Of a stretch of 64,000 bases of DNA, positions 56,648 to 64,000 are shown piece by piece. The stretch spans positions 310,001 through 374,000 of the forward strand of contig NZ_JARUBF010000001.1 in NCBI RefSeq assembly GCF_029626025.1, in the 5' to 3' direction. The DNA comes from Solwaraspora sp. WMMD406. Its GTDB lineage: Bacteria > Actinomycetota > Actinomycetes > Mycobacteriales > Micromonosporaceae. A program made the position numbers and the translations under genes. The notes beneath the pieces are model-generated. The model made no database searches. It was not told the origin of the DNA and saw nothing but the letters and a program-made list of their open reading frames with translations. The first letter of the stretch is position 1, and the number at the start of each line of letters is the position of its first letter.

Positions 56648-57133
56648 ATGTCGGACGAACCCCGATGGCTGACCGACCGCGAACGCGACGCGTGGATGGC
56701 CCTGGCCAAGCTCATGTTCAACCTGCCCAGCGCGCTCGACGCCCAGCTCCTGCGGGACAACGACCTCACCCTGTTCGACTACTTCGCGCTAAGCGTCCTG
56801 TCCATGACGCCCGGCCGCACCCTACGCCTGAGTGAGCTGGCCGGACAGGTCGCCAGCTCGCTCTCCCGACTGTCGAACGTCGTCAAGCGCCTCGAACGAA
56901 GAGGCCTGCTACGCCGCGAGCCCGACCCCGAGAACTCCCGATACACCACCGCCGTACTCACCGACGCCGGATGGGACCTCGTGGTAGCCGCGGCCCCCGG
57001 ACACGTCGCGGCTGTCCGCCGATACGTCATCGACGGCCTCACCGAACACCAGATCGACGTGCTGCGCGAGGTCGCCTGCCAGGTCGCCCGCAACCTCGCC
57101 GACGACGCCGACGACGGTCTCCGCCGTCGATGA
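56648..57133 (+). CDS. MarR-family regulator
   Basis: A 161-residue MarR protein with the winged helix at about 45-110: FDYFALSVLSMTPGRTLRLSELAGQVASSLSRLSNVVKRLERRGLL, then the wing REPDPENSRYTTAVLTDAG. Dimer helices lie at both ends. It is a likely repressor of the divergent azoreductase gene and itself through the three TTCAA-n2-TTGAA boxes. No Cys is present, so direct thiol sensing is unlikely and a bound ligand more so. Confidence 0.92.
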   Translation: MSDEPRWLTDRERDAWMALAKLMFNLPSALDAQLLRDNDLTLFDYFALSVLSMTPGRTLRLSELAGQVASSLSRLSNVVKRLERRGLLRREPDPENSRYTTAVLTDAGWDLVVAAAPGHVAAVRRYVIDGLTEHQIDVLREVACQVARNLADDADDGLRRR

Positions 57134-57159
57134 AGGCGGGCCGGGTGATTGTCGGAGCG

Positions 57160-57246
57160 CGGAGGGCGTGGGATTCGAACCCACGAAGACATTGCTGCCT
57201 TACCGGTTTTCAAGACCGGCGCCATCGGCCACTAGGCGAGCCCTCC
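57160..57246 (-). tRNA. tRNA-Ser (UGA)
   Basis: Reading the minus strand, acceptor GGAGGGC pairs with GCCCTCC and is followed by discriminator G, as serine tRNAs need. The anticodon arm CCGGT-CTTGAAA-ACCGG gives anticodon TGA. A long variable arm and a T arm GTGGG-TTCGAAT-CCCAC follow. CCA is not encoded. The tRNA sits between MarR and a quinone oxidoreductase; it has no associated integrase here. Confidence 0.95.
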
Positions 57247-57376
57247 CGGCGCGGCGGAGCCCGAAACACGCGTTGGCCTCCGTGCCGCTGCGCCCTAGTG
57301 TGCCACGCTCCCAGAAACGCCGCCGAAGCGCTGGTTAACGCAGCGGTAGCCCAACCGACCCGGTAAGACTTATCCC

Positions 57377-58360
57377 ATGTACGCGATCACCGTGCCCCGA
57401 CCCGGTGGCCCTGACGCTCTGGTCTGGGCCGAAGTACCCGATCCGACCCCCGGTCCCGACGGCGTGATCATCGACGTCGCCGCCACCGCGGTCAACCGGG
57501 CGGACCTGCTCCAACGGCAGGGGCACTACCCACCCCCGCCCGGCGCGTCGCCGTACCTCGGGTTGGAATGCTCCGGAGTGATCAGCGCGGTCGGCGCGGA
57601 CGTCACCGGGCACCGGGTCGGCGACCAGGTGTGCGCGCTGCTCGCCGGTGGCGGATACGCCCAGCGCGTCGCCGTACCCGCCGGTCAACTGCTGCCGGTG
57701 CCGGCCGGGGTGGATCTGGTCGACGCGGCCGCCCTGCCCGAGGTCGCCTGTACGGTCTGGTCCAATGTGGTCAAGCTGGCCGGCCTGCGTGCTGGGGACG
57801 TGTTCCTGGTCCACGGCGGTGGCAGTGGAATCGGCACGTTCGCCATCCAGCTCGGCGCGGCGCTCGGTGCCACCGTGATCACCACCGCGCGGGCCGCCAA
57901 GCACGACCGGCTGCGCTCACTCGGCGCCCACCACACCATCGACTACCCCACCGAGGACTTCGTCGGCCGCTGCCGGGAACTACTCACCGACGGCCACGAC
58001 GGAGTCGACGTGATCCTGGACATCGTCGGTGCCGCCTACCTGGCCCGCAACGTCGATGTGCTGGCCACCGGCGGCCGGCTGGCGATCATCGGACTGCAGG
58101 GCGGCCGTACGGCCGAACTGGACCTCGGCGCGCTGCTCGCCAAACGCGCCACGATCTTCGCCACTGCCCTGCGGTCCCGACCCGTCGCCGAGAAGGCCGA
58201 GATCGTCCGGCGGGTGCACGACCAGGTGTGGCCGCTGATCGGTTCCGGGGCGGTACGGCCGATGATCGACCGCCGGTTGCCGCTGGCCGAGGCGGCGCAA
58301 GCACATCGGATCGTGGAAAGCAGTGACCACCTGGGCAAGGTGCTGTTGACCACCGGCTGA
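57377..58360 (+). CDS. NAD(P)H quinone oxidoreductase (PIG3-like MDR)
   Basis: A 327-residue zinc-less medium-chain dehydrogenase/reductase of the quinone-oxidoreductase PIG3 group. Its features are VNRADLLQRQGHYPPPPGAS (the characteristic early motif), GLECSGVISAVG, the NADPH loop VHGGGSGIGTFAIQ near residue 146, and the terminal SSDHLGKVLL. It reduces quinones and enones with NADPH. The zinc ligands of the alcohol-dehydrogenase branch are absent, as expected. The start follows a short AT-rich patch; no clear operon partner. Confidence 0.9.
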   Translation: MYAITVPRPGGPDALVWAEVPDPTPGPDGVIIDVAATAVNRADLLQRQGHYPPPPGASPYLGLECSGVISAVGADVTGHRVGDQVCALLAGGGYAQRVAVPAGQLLPVPAGVDLVDAAALPEVACTVWSNVVKLAGLRAGDVFLVHGGGSGIGTFAIQLGAALGATVITTARAAKHDRLRSLGAHHTIDYPTEDFVGRCRELLTDGHDGVDVILDIVGAAYLARNVDVLATGGRLAIIGLQGGRTAELDLGALLAKRATIFATALRSRPVAEKAEIVRRVHDQVWPLIGSGAVRPMIDRRLPLAEAAQAHRIVESSDHLGKVLLTTG

Positions 58361-58498
58361 TGGGGCGCGACCAGGCCGCGGTACGGGAATCAAGATCCCC
58401 GCCAGCCGGTGGATTCGCCGCCGCCGCAAGGAACACGAGGCCGCCGCAAGGAACACGAGTTCACCCCGGCAGCCACCATACCCGAGGTATCTCCACGA

Positions 58499-59107
58499 AG
58501 ACTCGATCGTGGAGGTCGCGCCCGCGCTGATCACCCCGTTCGAAAGCGACCGATCCGGGCCTGGACGCGCCGAAGGTCTGGACGCGAGGCGCGGTGCACG
58601 ACGGCAGCGGGGCACCCGTGCCGCGATCACAGCGGTACGGCGGTGTGGCCGGTGACCACGTGGTCGCCGTCGACCCGAGCACACTGTCGCGGTCGCCGAC
58701 GCGACCGAGACCGCCGGCGCGTGGCTCTACGGTGGTCACTGGATGACCCACTTCGGACAGTCTGTCACCGAGACCCTGCCGACCCTGTGGCCGACCGATC
58801 TGACCATCGACGGGATCCTCTGCCACCCGTTCGTCTTCGGCCGCCGCGATCCGGTCGCCACCGAGCTCGACCTGGCAGCCTCGCCGGCTATCCCCAACGG
58901 CCGGCGATCATCGACAAGCCCGTGCTGGTGGAGCGCCTGCTGGTGCCGACCCGGCCGTACACGGTCAACGCCGCCGCGACGCCACGGGCGGCGGAGGTGT
59001 GGGACCGGATCGCCAAGGCCGCCGGCCCGCCCGCGACGCCGGCCCCCGCGCGCGGCATCTTCGATCTCAAACAGCTCGCGAAGGCGCTCGACGACCTCGA
59101 CGTCTGA
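58499..59107 (+). pseudogene. Decayed family-61-like glycosyltransferase gene
   Basis: Coherent protein pieces occur in shifting frames: VWTRGAVHDGSGAPVPRSQR (about 58578), then YGGHWMTHFGQSVTETLPTL (about 58728), DLTIDGILCHPFVFG, and in another frame PAIIDKPVLVERLLVPTRPY through AKALDDLDV (58905-59107). The Y-G-G-H-x-x-H-F-x-x-x-x-T-E-T-L block is typical of GT61/DUF563 glycosyltransferases. At least three frame changes break the gene and most of the N-terminus is missing, so it is a relic. Confidence 0.7.
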
Positions 59108-59116
59108 CCCCGTCCG

Positions 59117-59169
59117 CCGGTGACCGCCTACCGGCACCAGCGGTATCGGTAAGCGTGGGCGGTCACCGG
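59117..59169. terminator. Bidirectional inverted repeat between the relic and soxR
   Basis: CCGGTGACCGCC (59117-59128) and GGCGGTCACCGG (59158-59169) pair perfectly across a 29-base centre with some internal pairing. It lies where two converging transcripts meet and overlaps the soxR stop. Confidence 0.55.
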
Positions 59170-59615
59170 CCGGCCGGTGGGTCGCCGAGCAGGATCCGAG
59201 GGCCGGGTCCGGCGCCGGCCAGCCGGTCACTGGAATTGCTGAGCCCACAACGTTGCAGCGACAGGCAGCCGCAGCCGATACAGTCGGTCAGTTCGTCCCG
59301 CAGTCGGGTCAGCATCGCGATCTTGTCGTCGAGCCGGGCCCGCCAGCGACGGGACAGCCGTGCCCAGTCGGCCCTGGTCGGGGTACGCGACTCCGGCAGC
59401 TCGGCCAGCGCGGCGCGGATCTCCTCCAACGGCACACCGACCTGCTGGGCGATCCGGATGAACGCGACTCGGCGCAACTCGCTGCGCTCGTACCGGCGCT
59501 GGTTCCCACCGGTACGGTCGGCTCGGATCAGCCCGAGTCGTTCGTAGTAGCGCAGCGCGGACGAGGCGACCCCGGATCTGGCCGACAGTTCGCCGATGGT
59601 GAGTGCTTCCCGCAT
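59163..59615 (-). CDS. soxR: Redox-sensing MerR-family regulator SoxR
   Basis: A 150-residue SoxR. The MerR HTH opens TIGELSARSGVASSALRYYERLGLI. The dimer helix follows, and then the 2Fe-2S cluster motif CIGCGCLSLQRC (C-x2-C-x-C-x5-C) near residue 120, all four Cys present. In actinomycetes SoxR responds to redox-active compounds, including self-made quinone and phenazine-type metabolites, and controls a few nearby genes. ATG with a GTG one codon upstream. It diverges from the split transketolase genes, whose promoter it probably senses. Confidence 0.93.
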   Translation of the reverse strand: MREALTIGELSARSGVASSALRYYERLGLIRADRTGGNQRRYERSELRRVAFIRIAQQVGVPLEEIRAALAELPESRTPTRADWARLSRRWRARLDDKIAMLTRLRDELTDCIGCGCLSLQRCGLSNSSDRLAGAGPGPRILLGDPPAGR

Positions 59616-59620
59616 CACAA

Positions 59621-59661
59621 GACCTTGAGTTGAAGTCAGCTTTAGGTTGCAGGCTAGTCTC
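59621..59661. promoter_or_regulatory. Divergent soxR / transketolase promoter region
   Basis: The 46-bp gap holds TTGAAG (59630-59635) and TAGTCT (59655-59660), a 19-bp spacer like other MerR/SoxR-controlled promoters. An imperfect palindrome, ACCTtgAG...CTttAGGT, spans it. The predicted start point is a few bases inside the first codons, so the true transketolase start could be slightly later than annotated. Confidence 0.4.
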
Positions 59662-60501
59662 ATGACCACGACGCTGGCCAACCAACCCGCCGCGACCGGC
59701 CGGTCGACGACCCCGACCAGACCATCGACGGCCATCACCGACCCGTCCCTGGTCGCGAGCCACGCGGCGCTGACGCCACTGCTGCGCCGGATCACCGGCG
59801 ACGAAAAGCACCAGCCCAGCTCACAATCCACCCTGGACGTACTTTGGGTGCTCTACGACCAGATCCTGCGGGTCCGGCCGGACCGACCCGACGCCGTCGA
59901 CCGGGACCGGTTCCTGCTGTCCAAGGGACACGGACCAGCAGCTTTCTACGCCGTACTGGCCGCCAAGGGATTCCTGCCCGTCGCCTGGCTCGACGACCTC
60001 GCCGGGCCGGACAGCCCGCTGGGCCACCACCCGGACCGACTGCTGGTGCCCGGCGTGGAGATCGGCTCCGGCTCCCTCGGGCACGGGCTCGGGCTCGGCG
60101 TCGGCACCCTGCTCGGCCTGCGCGCCCAAGGCCTGACGCCCGGTTCCGGTCAGCCGGTCGGTGCCCGCGTCTACGTTCTGGTCGGCGACGCCGAACTCGA
60201 CGAAGGCTCCAACCACGAAGCGATCGCGTACGCGGGCAGCCGCCAACTCGGTGACCTCACCGTCGTCGTGGTGGACAACGACTCCGCCACCCACGGCTGG
60301 CCCGGCGGCGTGGCCAGCCGGTTCACCGTCCACGGCTGGACGTCGACCACGGTCGAGGCCTGCCGACACACCGAACTCGCCGCCGCCCTACGGGCACACG
60401 ACGGCACCCACCCGCACGTGGTGGTCGCCCGAGTTCCCAGGAAACCTGCCGGACCGGAGACCGCCCGACACATCGCTGAACAGGGAAACGACCATGCGTG
60501 A
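59662..60501 (+). CDS. Transketolase, N-terminal (TPP-binding) subunit
   Basis: A 279-residue split-transketolase half. It has the pyrophosphate-side features: LLSKGHGPAAFYAVLAAKG near residue 88, and the metal/TPP motif GDAELDEGSNHEA near 175, ending VVVDNDS about 28 residues later. The substrate-side GSGSLGHGLGLGVG is kept. Split transketolases occur in central carbon metabolism of archaea and some bacteria and in actinomycete natural-product routes. The stop overlaps the next gene by 8 nt, so the two halves are made together. Confidence 0.9.
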   Translation: MTTTLANQPAATGRSTTPTRPSTAITDPSLVASHAALTPLLRRITGDEKHQPSSQSTLDVLWVLYDQILRVRPDRPDAVDRDRFLLSKGHGPAAFYAVLAAKGFLPVAWLDDLAGPDSPLGHHPDRLLVPGVEIGSGSLGHGLGLGVGTLLGLRAQGLTPGSGQPVGARVYVLVGDAELDEGSNHEAIAYAGSRQLGDLTVVVVDNDSATHGWPGGVASRFTVHGWTSTTVEACRHTELAAALRAHDGTHPHVVVARVPRKPAGPETARHIAEQGNDHA

Positions 60502-61390
60502 AGCGTTCGTCGCCACCACCACCCGACTGCTCGACGAGGATCCGCGTACCGCGCTGGTGCTCGCCGACATCTCCGCCGAACTGTTCGCCCCGGCGGCTCG
60601 GCGCCACCCGGACCGGGTGCTCAACGTCGGCATCCGGGAACAGTTGATGATCGGCGTCGCCGGCGGGTTGGCGTTGACCGGGCTACGTCCGATCGCCCAC
60701 TCCTACGCGCCGTTCCTGATCGACCGGGCGTACGAGCAGATCAAGCTCGACCTCGACCATCAGGGCGTCGGCGCGGTCCTGGTCAGCGTCGGCGCGTCCT
60801 ACGACGCGTCGGCCGAGGGACGCACCCACATGTCCCCCGGTGACGTGGCGCTGATCGACACCGCAGGGCAGTGGACCGTGCACGTACCGGGGCATCCGGC
60901 CGAGGTGGAGCCGCTGCTGCGGGCCGCGACGGCCCACGACGACGCCGTGTACCTGCGGCTGAGTGCACGCGGCAACGCCGTCGCACCCGATGACGGGGTG
61001 TCGGGTCGACTGGTGACGGTGCGTCGGGGCAGCGGGGGAGCCCCGGTCGTCGTCGCCGTCGGCCCGACACTCGACCCGGTGCTGGGCGCGGTCGACGGGC
61101 TCGACGCGACAGTGGCGTACACGAACACGCCGCGACCGTTCGACGTGGCCGGGCTGCGCGACCTGACCGACCACGACGCGCCGACGGTCGTCCTGGTCGA
61201 GCCCTACCTCGCCGGTACGTCGAGCCATCTCGTCGCCGAGGCGCTGTCCGACCGGCCGCACCGGCTGCTGGCACTCGGCGTCGGGCGGACCGACCTGCAC
61301 CGGTACGGGACTCCGGCCGACCACGACCGGTGGCATGGTCTGGACCCGGCCGGCCTCCGCCGGTCGATCAGTCGGTTCGTGACCTCCTGA
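60494..61390 (+). CDS. Transketolase, C-terminal (pyrimidine-binding) subunit
   Basis: A 298-residue partner of the preceding gene. The Pyr domain opens MREAFVATTTRLLDEDPRTALVLADIS, with the catalytic Glu region VLNVGIREQLMIGVAGGLAL near residue 52, and a later HMSPGDVALI. The C-terminal domain ends in TDLHRYGTPADHDRWHGLD. The catalytic glutamate in G-I-R-E-Q is present, so the enzyme should be active. GGGAAA precedes the ATG, which lies inside the end of the upstream gene. Confidence 0.9.
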   Translation: MREAFVATTTRLLDEDPRTALVLADISAELFAPAARRHPDRVLNVGIREQLMIGVAGGLALTGLRPIAHSYAPFLIDRAYEQIKLDLDHQGVGAVLVSVGASYDASAEGRTHMSPGDVALIDTAGQWTVHVPGHPAEVEPLLRAATAHDDAVYLRLSARGNAVAPDDGVSGRLVTVRRGSGGAPVVVAVGPTLDPVLGAVDGLDATVAYTNTPRPFDVAGLRDLTDHDAPTVVLVEPYLAGTSSHLVAEALSDRPHRLLALGVGRTDLHRYGTPADHDRWHGLDPAGLRRSISRFVTS

Positions 61391-61416
61391 TCGCCGCGAC
61401 TGACTGCGGCGGTGGG

Positions 61417-62118
61417 TCAGGCGATGGGGCGCTCCTGGCGGCGGGTCCGCTCCCGACCCAGGATCCAGAGCGCCTCGACGCCGTCCTTCCAGGTGATCTT
61501 CTTGCCTTCCTCACGGCCCCGCGCCCGATAGGAGATCGGCACCTCGTACGGCCGGATCTTGCGCCGCAGCAGCTTGCCGGTCACCTCGGCTTCCATGCCG
61601 AAGCCCCGGGAGCGCACGTCCAGCGACCGGTACAGCGACAGTGGCAACAATTTGAAGCAGGTTTCCAGGTCGCCGATGTAGGAGTTGAACATCACGTTGG
61701 CGGCGGTGGTCACCGCCTTGTTGCCCATCACGTACCAGAAGCTGTAGGCGCTGTGACTACCGAAAGTACGGTTGCCGTAGACCACGGTGGCCCGACCATC
61801 GAGGACCGGATCGAGCAGCTTCGGGATGTCCTGCGGGTCGTACTCCAGGTCCGCGTCGAGGATGACCATGTAGTCGCCCTCGGCGGAATCGACGGCCGTA
61901 CGGATCGCCGCGCCCTTACCGGCGTTGCGTGGATGGGTGATCACGCGCAATCGGGCGTCGTCGACCCGGCTGAGGATCTCACCGGTGCCGTCCCGGCTGC
62001 CGTCGTCGACGACGAGGAGCTCGATCTCGCACGGGTAGTCTACGGCGAGAGCCTGCTTGAGGGCGTCTCCGACGCGTTCTTCCTCGTTGTAGACCGGCAT
62101 GAGGATCGAGAGCTTCAC
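61417..62118 (-). CDS. GT2-family glycosyltransferase (dolichol-phosphate-mannose-synthase-like)
   Basis: A 233-residue soluble GT-A fold enzyme. It begins KLSILMPVYNEEERVG; VVDDGSRDGT and the catalytic-site ILDADLEYDP (D-x-D) are clear, and a later GFGMEAEVTGKLLRRK block is typical of polyprenol-phosphate glycosyltransferases. It lacks membrane helices, like DPM1-type enzymes. It probably moves mannose or glucose onto polyprenyl phosphate for wall glycan or protein glycosylation. GGAGA six bases before the GTG sets the start; a longer in-frame start adds nine residues. Confidence 0.88.
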   Translation of the reverse strand: MKLSILMPVYNEEERVGDALKQALAVDYPCEIELLVVDDGSRDGTGEILSRVDDARLRVITHPRNAGKGAAIRTAVDSAEGDYMVILDADLEYDPQDIPKLLDPVLDGRATVVYGNRTFGSHSAYSFWYVMGNKAVTTAANVMFNSYIGDLETCFKLLPLSLYRSLDVRSRGFGMEAEVTGKLLRRKIRPYEVPISYRARGREEGKKITWKDGVEALWILGRERTRRQERPIA

Positions 62119-62325
62119 GGTGGTCTCCGTACGGCCTGACGACAATCGCCCTAGCGTAGCTTGAGCGCCTGGCTACCACGCGTCCGGCGACACTCCTGGA
62201 TCGGCTGCCCTGATCCGGGCGTGGATCGTGGCAGCCGGTCCAGCGGGCCACCTCCGCGTGGTGACGGGGTCCGGCCGCTTCGATCGGCAACCGCTATCCG
62301 CGAAGGTGGCGGTAAGGTCGCCAAC

Positions 62326-62502
62326 ATGGGCGAAAAGCACGACCTACCGGGACCCAGGAGGCGACGGCCACCGATCTGCCCCAAGTGTCTCGGTGCCGGC
62401 AAGGCGTTCACCTTTGCCCTGATCGGCGGACGGACCCGGGAAGTGTGGTTGAAGTGCTCGACCTGCTCCGGCTCGATCCAGTCGGCGGTCCCTGGGCCCT
62501 GA
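62326..62502 (+). CDS. Small zinc-ribbon protein
   Basis: A 58-residue basic protein with two C-x-x-C pairs: CPKCLGAG and CSTCSGS, about 23 residues apart. The C-x-x-C-x-G-x-G form resembles DnaJ-type zinc fingers. The ATG has AAGG upstream. It ends before a hairpin at 62540. Probably a real metal-binding small protein; an in-frame extension upstream is Arg/Gly-rich and unlikely. Function is unknown. Confidence 0.55.
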   Translation: MGEKHDLPGPRRRRPPICPKCLGAGKAFTFALIGGRTREVWLKCSTCSGSIQSAVPGP

Positions 62503-62539
62503 GCCCAGCTGTTCGGCTACCCAGGGCCTCGACGGTCGG

Positions 62540-62566
62540 GAGCCGCCGACCGGGATTCGGCGGCTC
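62540..62566. terminator. Hairpin between two convergent small genes
   Basis: GAGCCGCCGA and TCGGCGGCTC form a 10-bp stem around a 7-base loop. It overlaps the stop codon of the minus-strand gene. Confidence 0.65.
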
Positions 62567-63035
62567 AGGCGGCGGTGATGGCGGTGGTGGCGGTGGTGGT
62601 ACGGGCGTCCACCGGCTGGGCCAGGAACGCATAACTCAGTAGTGCTTCGACGTGTGCGGCGTGCTCCCGATCGCCGAGCTTGATCATGAATCGTTCCCGT
62701 ACGCCGTCGATCGCGGTCACCGCGAGTTCGACGATCGCGGACCTCGGGTCAGCGGTCCAGGTGACGTGGTCGAGGTGGCGGAGCTCGCTGTTGAGATGCA
62801 GCCGCAGCCGGCGCAGCAGCAGCGTCTCATGCGTCACGACGAGCCGCCGTTTGGTGAGTAACAGCAGGTAGTCACCCTGCATGTGTTGTTCGGGGCGCTG
62901 ACACCGGGCGACGAGGACGGTGCGTTCGTTGGGTGAGACACAACGCCGGAACACCGGCATGTGACGGCTGGTAGTCGAGATCGGCACGCTGGTTTCGGCC
63001 GCGGCGGGCAGAAACGTGCGTGAGAAGACGTCCAT
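62565..63035 (-). CDS. Uncharacterised protein with a PH-like beta domain
   Basis: A 156-residue protein. Residues 50-135 alternate short strands in a pattern like bacterial PH-type domains (GDYLLLLTKRRLVVTHETLLLRRLRLHLN, then IVELAVTAIDGVRERFMIKLGD), ending in a helix HAAHVEALLSYAFL. The last 15 residues are Thr/Ala-rich. No catalytic motif or membrane segment is present. The ATG is in a short AT-rich leader. Name and role unknown; similar short proteins are found widely in actinomycetes. Confidence 0.7.
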   Translation of the reverse strand: MDVFSRTFLPAAAETSVPISTTSRHMPVFRRCVSPNERTVLVARCQRPEQHMQGDYLLLLTKRRLVVTHETLLLRRLRLHLNSELRHLDHVTWTADPRSAIVELAVTAIDGVRERFMIKLGDREHAAHVEALLSYAFLAQPVDARTTTATTAITAA

Positions 63036-63130
63036 GTCGCGTTAACGACACGTCAACCTACGACGACTCGGCGTAGTGGCGAATTTTCAGCCACAGAAGT
63101 TCCACCACCTGTGACTGGACGCCACCCAGG

Positions 63131-64000
63131 CTAGAGGAGTTCCATGATCGTGGCGTTCGCCATCCCGCCACCCTCACACATCGTCTGCAGCCCGTACCGG
63201 ATGCCGTTGGCCCGCATGTGGTGCAGCATGGTCGTCATGATCCGGGCGCCACTGGCACCGAGCGGATGCCCGAGGGCGATCGCTCCGCCACGCGGGTTGA
63301 GCCGGCCCCGGTCGGCACCGGTCTCGGCGAGCCAGGCCAGCGGCACCGGTGCGAACGCCTCGTTGACCTCGTACACCCCGATGTCGGCCAGGTCGAGCCC
63401 GGCGCGGCGCAGCGCCTTGGCGGTGGCCGGTATCGGCGCGGTCAGCATCATCACCGGGTCGTCGCCGGTGACCACGGCGGTGTGCACCCGGGCCAACGGA
63501 CGCAGCCCGTGCGCCCGCGCCCACTCCGAGGTGGTCACCGCGAGCGCCGCCGCGCCGTCCGAGATCTGCGAGGCGGATCCGGCGGTGACCACGCCGTCGG
63601 CCCGGAACGGGGTCGCCAACTCGCCGAGTTTCGCCAGCGAGGTGTCGCGGCGGATCCCCTCGTCGACGCTGAACTTGTCGCCGCCCGACCCGACAGCGGC
63701 CGACCCGTCGCCGCCCGACCCGACAGCGCCGGGCACCGGGACCGGGGCGATCTCCGCGTCGAACTCGCCGGCGTCCTGGGCGGCCGCCGCCCGTTCGTGG
63801 CTGGACAGCGCGAACTCGTCCAACTCGGTACGGGACAACCCCCACCGCCGGGCGATCAACTCGGCCCCGACGCCCTGGTTGAACGGCACCGGCTCGTCCG
63901 CCGCGACGCCGTCGATCCCCCGGTACCGGTCGCGCACCTGGTCGCCGAACGGCCGACCGGTGCCGGTGCTGGCTCCCATCGGCACCCGGGTCATGGATTC
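63131..64000 (-). CDS. Thiolase (acetyl-CoA acetyltransferase), N-terminus outside the window
   Basis: The C-terminal 289 residues of a thiolase; the frame is open to the right edge. It shows SMTRVPMG just after the missing catalytic Cys region, NEAFAPVPLAWL (Asn-Glu-Ala-Phe of the active site), the catalytic His in GGAIALGHPLGASGAR, and the second Cys in MCEGGGMANATIMEL. It condenses or cleaves acyl-CoAs, probably in fatty-acid breakdown. A 22-bp direct repeat near 63680-63735 duplicates a GSGGDxS/A stretch in a surface loop. Confidence 0.92.
   Translation of the reverse strand, partial: ESMTRVPMGASTGTGRPFGDQVRDRYRGIDGVAADEPVPFNQGVGAELIARRWGLSRTELDEFALSSHERAAAAQDAGEFDAEIAPVPVPGAVGSGGDGSAAVGSGGDKFSVDEGIRRDTSLAKLGELATPFRADGVVTAGSASQISDGAAALAVTTSEWARAHGLRPLARVHTAVVTGDDPVMMLTAPIPATAKALRRAGLDLADIGVYEVNEAFAPVPLAWLAETGADRGRLNPRGGAIALGHPLGASGARIMTTMLHHMRANGIRYGLQTMCEGGGMANATIMELL

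Noticed and set aside
57160-57377. tRNA-Ser as an island attachment site
   Set aside because: No integrase and no second copy of the tRNA 3' end seen in the window.

Overview
The window is GC-rich actinobacterial chromosome. It has strong third-position GC, many GTG starts, stop/start overlaps of the ATGA or GTGA type, and several apparently leaderless genes. The gene content fits a filamentous actinomycete, most likely Micromonosporaceae: an actinobacterial type VII secretion locus, an IdeR-type iron box, secreted Ser/Thr-rich repeat proteins, a SoxR with an intact iron-sulfur motif, and a GH62 relic. Genus is inferred from gene style only.

1-14.9 kb holds part of a type VII (ESX-like) secretion locus. 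It contains the C-terminal 838 residues of the EccC ATPase, two helical ESX-type proteins, the mycosin protease MycP, a small membrane protein, a beta-helix/AAA+ fusion that takes the EccA position, EccE and an uncharacterised partner. Set into it on the minus strand are a three-gene overlapping operon (YwqJ-type deaminase, SUKH-3 immunity-like protein, SseB-domain protein) and a secreted subtilisin. EccB and EccD are not in the window. 14.9-17.7 kb is an overlapping PadR / ABC ATPase / FtsX-like permease operon with an inverted-repeat operator, and a 29-codon leaderless ORF diverges from it.

17.9-27.2 kb is a long minus-strand catabolic operon reading GntR, two cyclase-family proteins, sugar-binding lipoprotein, two ABC permeases, PPC-domain protein, FGGY kinase, and possibly an erythromycin-esterase-like protein. 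27.5-32.4 kb holds a Lys/Ala-tailed EcsC-like protein, a CPBP membrane protein, a flavohaemoprotein and a peptide deformylase fused to an XRE DNA-binding domain. An IS605-family TnpB element (32.4-33.8 kb) sits directly against the deformylase start. An iron-box-controlled FhuF-like reductase, a PEBP protein, a TetR/MMPL exporter pair and a second TetR follow to 39.5 kb.

39.7-55.8 kb is the most accessory-looking stretch. Two paralogous secreted repeat proteins (41.5 and 51.5 kb) bracket an island. The island contains a four-gene operon of overlapping tiny genes facing an AlpA-like protein, a large inverted repeat, an XRE-TPR regulator divergent from cutA / a 22-residue Gly/Lys peptide / a PCMT-like methyltransferase, and a full-length NACHT STAND ATPase. 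It is followed by a secreted RCC1-repeat protein and a broken CBM2/GH62 gene. 55.9-64 kb returns to housekeeping-type genes: an azoreductase/MarR divergent pair with three matching boxes, tRNA-Ser(UGA), a quinone oxidoreductase, a decayed family-61 glycosyltransferase, SoxR divergent from a split transketolase, a GT2 glycosyltransferase, two small unknown proteins, and a thiolase cut by the right edge.

The strongest candidates for something new are the cutA / Gly-Lys micropeptide / methyltransferase set, the deaminase/SUKH-3/SseB operon inside the ESX locus, and the XRE-peptide deformylase fusion. The NACHT protein is the clearest candidate defence gene.
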